Under the pieces are notes generated by a model that was not told where the DNA came from, did not search any database, and saw only the letters and a list, made by a program, of their open reading frames with translations. This document shows positions 5,525 through 11,307 of a stretch of 11,307 nucleotides of DNA, piece by piece. The stretch covers positions 1-11,307 of the forward strand of contig JAFARW010000157.1 of assembly GCA_019245275.1 (NCBI GenBank). The letters run 5' to 3'. Origin of the DNA: Vulcanimicrobiota bacterium. GTDB taxonomy: Bacteria; Vulcanimicrobiota; Vulcanimicrobiia; Vulcanimicrobiales; Vulcanimicrobiaceae. Position 1 is the first letter of the stretch. Each line of letters opens with the position of its first letter. The translations under genes were made by a program, and so were the position numbers.

Positions 5525-6896
5525 GTGGAACTCCGTCGCGTTCGATGCGAATCGCGAGCAACGCGAGGTCATCGCCGAGTTGATTGTGCGTTCGCTGGCG
5601 AACGCGTGCGACGAGACCGTCCACGATCTGTTGCGCGCCTCCATCTGCTTGCGCGAGCCACGAAAGCACGCCGGGTTCGTTCAACTGCTGTCCCTTTCGG
5701 TCGCGTGACTCCGCCAATCCGTCCGTTGCCAGAAGCAGCAGGTCGCCCGGCTCCAGTTGCACGACGCGATCCGTAAACGGCTGCTCCATCACTCCGAGAA
5801 TCGGCCCAGTCACCGGCAAAGATTCTACCCCGCCATTGGCTCGGCGCAAATATACTGAATCGTGGCCGCCGCTTGCATAGGTGAGCGTGCGATTCTCGAC
5901 GTCAAGTACGCCCACGAGCATCGACACGAAGAGGTCCGGATTGAGCACCGCTCGCTGAAAGGCCGTGTTGAACTCCGCCAAGATTTCGGCGGGGTCGTTA
6001 CGCCGCAGCGCGATGCCGCGGATCGTGAATTTAATGAAGGCCGTGATCACCGCGGCATCGACGCCTTTGCCGCTTACGTCGGCAATCAACATGAGTGCCA
6101 AGCGGTCGGTCATTCGATAGAGATCGAAGACGTCGCCGCCGATCGCAACGTGTCGCGTCGCCGAGATATAAGCGCTCCCGATATCGGTATGCGGGATCGA
6201 TTCAAATTCACTCTGGAAGGCACGCTGGAGCGTCTCGGTCGTCGTCCTCTCTTGTTCGAGCTCGCGGGTTAAGCGTGATTGGTAAGCGTTAAAAAGGAGC
6301 GCGATTAAGCCGAACGCGACAAGCCAGCCGGCACGCGAGTAGCCGGTGCGGTTGATCTCGTCCTGTGTCTGGCGCCGCATTTGATCGTCGCGTTGCGTTA
6401 AGAGCATTTGGATCTCCGCCGCATCGTTACGCTCGGCATCGATCAGCGCCTTACCGCGCTTGGCCAGGTCGATCGCATATCGCGTGCTAGGGCGTGCAAT
6501 TAGCGGCTCGGCAACGAGCTGATGCCACTCGTCATGTGCCTGTTCGAGCTCATGAAGCGCCGCCTGCGCCTCAGTCATGCGCTCGTCAGCCAGAACGTTT
6601 GATAAATCGCGATCATGCGGGGCGAACTGCACGCTCGCCGCATAGTAAGGCTCGAGAAAGATATTTTCGCGCGTGATCGTGAAGCCGCGCACCGCCGTCT
6701 CTTCATCAACTTGCAGTTTCAGCAACTCGGAGAGCGCAAGTTGAGCGTTCTGAATCCCGCGTTCGCGCTCAAATGCCGCGCTTGTTGCCGCGCGCGTCGC
6801 GAGCGTACTATTGACGGCAATGAAGAGCCCGAAAGCGAGGATCGCCGTTGCCGTTAACGCGCCGGCGCCTCGGATCAGTCCGCGGAAGGCCTGCAA
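5517..6896 (-). CDS. Membrane-bound CHASE3-like sensor with SpoIIE/PP2C-type serine phosphatase domain
   Basis: This 459-residue protein is a two-pass membrane signalling phosphatase. Membrane segment 1 is at about 11-30. An extracytoplasmic helical region of about 35-185 follows, with a CHASE3-like ETAVRGFTITRENIFLEPYY motif at 66-85. Membrane segment 2 is at about 190-205, then a short coiled linker, then the SpoIIE/PP2C domain at about 240-450. Metal-binding motifs are intact: GGDVFDLY at 253-260, DVSGKG at 273-278, GGHD at 343-346, TDGLAES at 391-397 and GDDLALLAI at 441-449. Such RsbU-like enzymes dephosphorylate a serine-phosphorylated anti-anti-sigma factor or similar target on sensing a signal; no such partner gene is in the window. 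The start is TTG 6896, with AAGG about 9 bases and AGG 5 bases upstream; no ATG is nearby. It heads the minus-strand run leading into the transketolase genes. Confidence 0.93.
   Translation of the reverse strand: MQAFRGLIRGAGALTATAILAFGLFIAVNSTLATRAATSAAFERERGIQNAQLALSELLKLQVDEETAVRGFTITRENIFLEPYYAASVQFAPHDRDLSNVLADERMTEAQAALHELEQAHDEWHQLVAEPLIARPSTRYAIDLAKRGKALIDAERNDAAEIQMLLTQRDDQMRRQTQDEINRTGYSRAGWLVAFGLIALLFNAYQSRLTRELEQERTTTETLQRAFQSEFESIPHTDIGSAYISATRHVAIGGDVFDLYRMTDRLALMLIADVSGKGVDAAVITAFIKFTIRGIALRRNDPAEILAEFNTAFQRAVLNPDLFVSMLVGVLDVENRTLTYASGGHDSVYLRRANGGVESLPVTGPILGVMEQPFTDRVVQLEPGDLLLLATDGLAESRDRKGQQLNEPGVLSWLAQADGGAQQIVDGLVARVRQRTHNQLGDDLALLAIRIERDGVPLD
5531..5534 (-). promoter_or_regulatory. 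Ribosome binding site deciding the TTG start of the small exported protein
   Basis: GGAG on the minus strand at 5534-5531 lies 6 bases before TTG 5524. It lies inside the end of the phosphatase coding region. Together with the complete signal peptide it decides this start over the longer upstream frame. Confidence 0.55.
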
Positions 6897-6973
6897 ACTA
6901 GCCTACCTTGGCGGCCTTAAACGCCGCATAGGTTTCACGATTTCTGCCTCCGAAAGCGCGTAACTCGAGCCAC
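6897..6973. promoter_or_regulatory. Divergent intergenic region between phosphatase and hexose-phosphate mutase genes
   Basis: These 77 bases separate two divergently transcribed gene runs and should hold the promoters of both. I could not identify a convincing -35/-10 pair. The one visible structure is the inverted repeat GCGGC (6911-6915), seven bases CTTAAAC, GCCGC (6923-6927), which could be a hairpin or a regulator site. The mutase ATG at 6974 has only a weak GAG (6967-6969) before it. Confidence 0.45.
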
Positions 6974-8323
6974 ATGCAGACGCAACTGAACCCCTCGATT
7001 TTCAAAAGCTACGACGTTCGCGGCATTTATCCGTCAGAACTGAACGACGATGTAGCGTTCGATATTGGACGGGCCTTCGTGGGCTTGCTGGGCGCGAAGA
7101 CGTTTGTCGTTGGCCGCGATATGCGACCGTCGGGTGAGCGTCTCTTTTCTGCGTTTGCGCGCGGCGCAACGGGCGCCGGAGCGAACGTCGTGGACATCGG
7201 CATGACATCTACAGACGGTCTCTATTTTGCGGTCGGCAAGTTCGGATTCGACGGCGGCGTTATGATCACGGCTTCGCATAATCCGGCGCAGTACAACGGT
7301 ATGAAGTTTACGCGCGAGGAGGCGATGCCGCTCTCTCTTGACGAGGGACTCGCCACGATGCGCGACCGCATTCTAGCCGGCGACCTGCCGCCGAATGCCG
7401 CCACGCCGGGCACGCTTACCCGGCGCAACATCGTCGACGACTTCGCCGAGCATTGCCTCTCGTTCATCGATCGCTCGAAAGTTAAACCATTCCGCATCGC
7501 GATCGACGCCGGCAACGGAATGGCGGGCGAGACCGTGCCGCACGTCTTCAAGCGCCTGCCATGTGAGGTGATCCCGCTGTACTTCGAGCTCGATGGGAGT
7601 TTCCCAAACCACCCCGCGAGCCCGATCGAACCGGAAAATATGCGCGACTTACAGGCCGCGGTCCTCAAATACAACTGCGATTTGGGCGTCGCCTTCGACG
7701 GCGATGCGGACCGCATGTTCATTGTGGACGAGAAAGCGGACCTGATCGGCGGCGATATGGTGACCGCCATCGTCGCATTGAATACGCTCAAACGTCATCC
7801 TGGGGCAACGATACTTTACAATTTGATCTGCAGCCGCAGCGTGCCCGAAGCGATCGAGCGGGCGGGCGGGAAGCCACTGCGGTCGAAAGTTGGGCACTCG
7901 CTGATCAAGAAAACGATGCGCGAGAACGACGTCATCTTTGGGGGCGAACACTCGGGCCATTTCTACTTCAAGGATAACTGGTTCGCGGATTCGGGAATGA
8001 TCGCGCTGATGGAGTGCCTTGAACTCTTCAGCGAACAAGGCAAAACCGTGAGTGCAGTCATCTCCCCGATCGATACGCGCTTCAGATCCGGCGAGATCAA
8101 TAGCACCGTTAAGGATATCCCAGCAAAGCTTAAGGAGATTGAGGCTCACTTTAAGGATGCGCAGATCGACCACCTCGACGGCGTGACGATTTCATACCCG
8201 CACTGGTGGATGAACGTCCGGCCCTCGAATACCGAGCCGCTCCTAAGGTTGAACGTCGAAGGTGACACAAAAGAACTGATGGAGCAACACCGCGACGAAG
8301 CGCTCGCGCTGATCCGCAGCTAA
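6974..8323 (+). CDS. Phosphomannomutase/phosphoglucomutase (alpha-D-phosphohexomutase family)
   Basis: This 449-residue cytoplasmic enzyme interconverts hexose 6-phosphates and hexose 1-phosphates (mannose and/or glucose), feeding nucleotide-sugar synthesis. All family signatures are present: N-terminal KSYDVRGIYPSELN at 11-24; the phosphoserine loop TASHNP at 99-104 with Ser101; the magnesium loop DGDADR at 242-247; the sugar-recognition loop GEHSGH at 324-329; and the phosphate-binding loop RPSNTEP at 416-422. Length matches the bacterial PMM/PGM group (about 450). The GEHSGH loop and N-terminal pattern favour the AlgC/ManB-type dual-specificity branch over GlmM, but which sugar is preferred cannot be read from sequence. 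Stop TAA 8321-8323 is followed by a single base and then the nagA ATG, so the two are co-transcribed and probably translationally coupled. Confidence 0.95.
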   Translation: MQTQLNPSIFKSYDVRGIYPSELNDDVAFDIGRAFVGLLGAKTFVVGRDMRPSGERLFSAFARGATGAGANVVDIGMTSTDGLYFAVGKFGFDGGVMITASHNPAQYNGMKFTREEAMPLSLDEGLATMRDRILAGDLPPNAATPGTLTRRNIVDDFAEHCLSFIDRSKVKPFRIAIDAGNGMAGETVPHVFKRLPCEVIPLYFELDGSFPNHPASPIEPENMRDLQAAVLKYNCDLGVAFDGDADRMFIVDEKADLIGGDMVTAIVALNTLKRHPGATILYNLICSRSVPEAIERAGGKPLRSKVGHSLIKKTMRENDVIFGGEHSGHFYFKDNWFADSGMIALMECLELFSEQGKTVSAVISPIDTRFRSGEINSTVKDIPAKLKEIEAHFKDAQIDHLDGVTISYPHWWMNVRPSNTEPLLRLNVEGDTKELMEQHRDEALALIRS

Positions 8324-8324
8324 G

Positions 8325-9485
8325 ATGGCCGATCGTTATTGCATCGGGCCGGCTCGCCTTGCCTTCGGCAATGGATCGTCAGCCAACGGACGGCTCGTGA
8401 TTGATAACAGCCGTGTCGCAGAGGTCCTTGGTCCCGATGGCCCAGTTGATTTTACGGTTCCACCGGATGCGACGATTGCGCCAGGTCTGATCGACGTTCA
8501 CACGAACGGCGCGGGTGAGTTTCTCTTCAACCGCGACCAAGGAAATGCGGTTCCCGTTGCTTCCTTAGAGTACGCGCGCCAAGGAGCGACCGCTTTTGTG
8601 GCCGCCGTTATGACCGCGCCGTGGGAGTCAATGCTGCACGCAGCCAGCGACATCGCTGAAGCCGCGCACACGCTGGAAGAGACCGCACCGATCGGTGCAC
8701 GTTGCTTGGGGATCCACTTCGAGGGTCCGTTCATCAATCCGAAGTTCCGTCGCGTCCATCGCCAGGAGTGGATTCGTAAGGCCAGCGTCGAGGACGCGCG
8801 TGCGCTACACGATGCATCAAAGGGCGCCGCGATCATAGTGACGATGGCGCCGGAAGTCGACGGTGCAACCGATGCTGCGAGATTCTTTCTCGAGCGCGGC
8901 GTCGTCTGCTCCGCCGGCCATACGTCGGCGCGATATCGCGAAGGGATGCTGGCAATCGGGCTCGGCTTTCGCAGCTTGACGCACGCTTTCAACGCGATGC
9001 CGCCGCTCGATCACCGCGATCCATCGCTTCTCGCTGCGTACATTCAAGATCGCCGGACGGTAGTGCAAGTGATCTGTGACGGCTACCACGTTGCGCCGGC
9101 GATGGTCGACATCTTGCGGCGCACCGTCGGCGATCGTGTTGTGCTCGCAACCGATCACATGCCGGCGTCCGCCCCGGGACTGCGTCTCGAAGGCGGCCTC
9201 GTGCGCGTTGAAGACGGCACCGTCGCCGGCAGCGCCTTGCATATCGATCAAGCCGTCCGCAACTACATGGAATATACCGAACTGCCGTTTGAACGCGCCG
9301 TTTGCGCCGCAACGCAAGCTCCGGCCCAGATGCTCGGGCTCGCGCGCGACATCGGTCTGATCGGCAAAGGAATGCGCGCCGATCTCTCGATTTGGGATGC
9401 GGATCGCAATGTGATCGGAACGATCGTCGGCGGCAAAGTCGTGCACGGCGATTTCCTCGCGCCGGCCGCCGCCCACGTAAGCTAA
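8325..9485 (+). CDS. nagA: N-acetylglucosamine-6-phosphate deacetylase
   Basis: This 386-residue amidohydrolase, the normal NagA length, removes acetate from N-acetylglucosamine 6-phosphate to give glucosamine 6-phosphate (EC 3.5.1.25) in amino-sugar and cell-wall recycling. Family motifs in order are PGLIDVHTNGAGEF at 53-66, the metal-binding glutamate in HFEGPFINP at 131-139 (Glu133), GHTSA with His199, THAFNAMPPL with His220, CDGYH with His255 and the catalytic aspartate in ATDHMP (Asp277). The first metal-site motif reads H-T-N rather than H-x-H or the E. coli-like Q-L-N. The ATG follows the mutase stop after one base, so it relies on coupling; no Shine-Dalgarno sequence is obvious. The pairing with a hexose-phosphate mutase suggests hexosamine/hexose phosphate handling. 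No nagB (deaminase) is in the window. A GCGC-TCA-GCGC repeat just downstream (9494-9504) is too small to call a terminator. Confidence 0.94.
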   Translation: MADRYCIGPARLAFGNGSSANGRLVIDNSRVAEVLGPDGPVDFTVPPDATIAPGLIDVHTNGAGEFLFNRDQGNAVPVASLEYARQGATAFVAAVMTAPWESMLHAASDIAEAAHTLEETAPIGARCLGIHFEGPFINPKFRRVHRQEWIRKASVEDARALHDASKGAAIIVTMAPEVDGATDAARFFLERGVVCSAGHTSARYREGMLAIGLGFRSLTHAFNAMPPLDHRDPSLLAAYIQDRRTVVQVICDGYHVAPAMVDILRRTVGDRVVLATDHMPASAPGLRLEGGLVRVEDGTVAGSALHIDQAVRNYMEYTELPFERAVCAATQAPAQMLGLARDIGLIGKGMRADLSIWDADRNVIGTIVGGKVVHGDFLAPAAAHVS

Positions 9486-9535
9486 GCAGACAGGCGCTCA
9501 GCGCGTGGCGTGGCCACTCTAAAAGGGTACGAAGA

Positions 9536-9552
9536 ATCGAATATTTTTCGAT
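9536..9552 (+). promoter_or_regulatory. AT-rich inverted repeat upstream of the small exported protein gene
   Basis: ATCGAA (9536-9541), five bases TATTT, then TTCGAT (9547-9552) form a perfect six-base inverted repeat in the 80-base gap after nagA. It ends 13 bases before ATG 9566. It could be a repressor operator overlapping a promoter or a hairpin in the leader. A second palindrome, GTGGCCAC, lies at 9510-9517. The AT content stands out from the GC-rich surroundings. Confidence 0.4.
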
Positions 9553-9554
9553 GC

Positions 9555-9559
9555 GAGGA
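9555..9559 (+). promoter_or_regulatory. Ribosome binding site of the small exported protein
   Basis: GAGGA lies 6 bases before ATG 9566. This is a near-ideal Shine-Dalgarno sequence, while most genes in this window lack a strong one and rely on coupling. It supports this as a real, independently translated gene. Confidence 0.6.
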
Positions 9560-9565
9560 TAGCCA

Positions 9566-9961
9566 ATGAAGATTTCAATGATTCGCGCGATCGGCGCTGT
9601 GTTCGCGGCCGCGCTATTTGGAATGATCTGCTTGAATGCTCACCCGAAGGTGGGCAATGCCGCTCCCATACAGGTCGTCGCTCAAGCAACTGAGATGCCG
9701 ACTGAGGCGCCAACCGAGATGCCGAGCGCGCCCCTGCCGGCCAATCAAACTATGGCCCCGAGCACGACCGGCGTCCCAACGTATAACGGCAAGCCGGCCG
9801 GAACCGATATGCTCAACGACAATCCGAATGGGCCGGGATGGCTTTCCAAGTTTGCGCGCAACCCGGGGCCGGATACGAGCAACATGAACATGGGAGCCCC
9901 GCGACACGTGATAATCATTCACCGCGTCCGCGTCCACGTGCGCCCGACTCCGCACCCGTAA
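9566..9961 (+). CDS. Small exported Pro/Thr-rich protein of unknown function
   Basis: I do not recognise this 131-residue protein. The N-terminus is a signal peptide: MKISMIR, then a hydrophobic core of about residues 8-24 (AIGAVFAAALFGMICLN), with plausible cleavage near residue 25 or 33. A low-complexity linker follows at about 40-70, with TEMP-TEAP-TEMP at 42-53. A middle part rich in Asn, Gly and Pro follows. The C-terminal end (RHVIIIHRVRVHVRPTPHP, 113-131) is a basic, alternating strand with several histidines. The ATG is well supported by GAGGA 6 bases upstream. It has its own leader and runs toward livF with only 15 bases between them. Disordered linker plus basic tail suggests an envelope or surface protein, perhaps binding a negatively charged polymer or metal; that is inference. 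Standard codon use argues it is expressed rather than spurious. Confidence 0.72.
   Translation: MKISMIRAIGAVFAAALFGMICLNAHPKVGNAAPIQVVAQATEMPTEAPTEMPSAPLPANQTMAPSTTGVPTYNGKPAGTDMLNDNPNGPGWLSKFARNPGPDTSNMNMGAPRHVIIIHRVRVHVRPTPHP
9689..9724 (+). repeat. Degenerate 12-base tandem repeat encoding TEMP/TEAP units
   Basis: Three adjoining 12-base units encode Thr-Glu-Met-Pro, Thr-Glu-Ala-Pro and Thr-Glu-Met-Pro inside the small exported protein. Units differ at a few positions (third codon bases and the Met/Ala codon). It is a short repeat expansion in the linker. Confidence 0.6.
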
Positions 9962-9976
9962 GGAAGCGTCGTTGAA

Positions 9977-11307
<1,331 letters not shown>

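Noticed and set aside
5525..5644. 40-residue upstream extension of the small exported protein
   Set aside because: It lies inside the phosphatase domain coding region and would bury the signal peptide; TTG 5524 has a well-placed GGAG.
8817..9476. 219-residue open frame on the minus strand, opposite nagA
   Set aside because: Shadow of nagA with a low-complexity Arg/His/Ala composition; all NagA motifs lie on the plus strand.
9494..9504. GCGC-TCA-GCGC repeat after nagA as a terminator
   Set aside because: Four-base-pair stem with no following T-run; too weak to call.

Overview
The window is a gene-dense piece of a GC-rich chromosome. It looks like a diderm (Gram-negative-type) bacterium, because it opens with the C-terminal end of a TonB-dependent outer-membrane receptor and carries several exported proteins. 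Gene content, compact overlapping starts (ATGA, stop-N-start), TTG/GTG starts and a two-subunit transketolase would fit a poorly cultured phylum such as Eremiobacterota/Vulcanimicrobiota. That placement is a guess from style, not evidence. There is no RNA gene, insertion sequence, integrase or CRISPR array, and no base-composition break that I can see.

Layout. (1) Positions 1-2309, plus strand: an uptake module of receptor C-terminus, FecCD/BtuC-type permease and FecE/BtuD-type ATPase, chained by short overlaps. The substrate (siderophore, heme or cobalamin) cannot be told, and no binding protein is inside the window. (2) Positions 2290-6896, minus strand: a tight five-gene run. In transcription order it is a membrane CHASE3-SpoIIE/PP2C phosphatase, a small exported protein of unknown function, transketolase N-terminal subunit, transketolase C-terminal subunit, and an exported alpha/beta hydrolase. 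The hydrolase 3' end overlaps the 3' end of the ABC ATPase gene tail to tail. (3) Positions 6897-6973: the divergent promoter region. (4) Positions 6974-9485, plus strand: phosphomannomutase/phosphoglucomutase and N-acetylglucosamine-6-phosphate deacetylase (nagA), separated by one base. (5) Positions 9566-9961: a small exported Pro/Thr-rich protein with its own leader containing an inverted repeat. (6) Positions 9977-11307, minus strand: livF and the 3' part of livG, the two ATPases of a branched-chain amino-acid (or related) importer.

How they work together. The sugar-phosphate genes sit on both sides of one divergent promoter region: transketolase (pentose phosphate carbon shuffling) on the minus strand, hexose-phosphate mutase and amino-sugar deacetylation on the plus strand. 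The phosphatase leads the transketolase run and is the likely signalling component, but no anti-sigma factor or STAS-domain partner is visible. I found no clear undescribed system. The points most worth a second look are the phosphatase-unknown protein-transketolase linkage, the probable non-standard start of the hydrolase, and motif substitutions in the ABC ATPase, transketolase and NagA.
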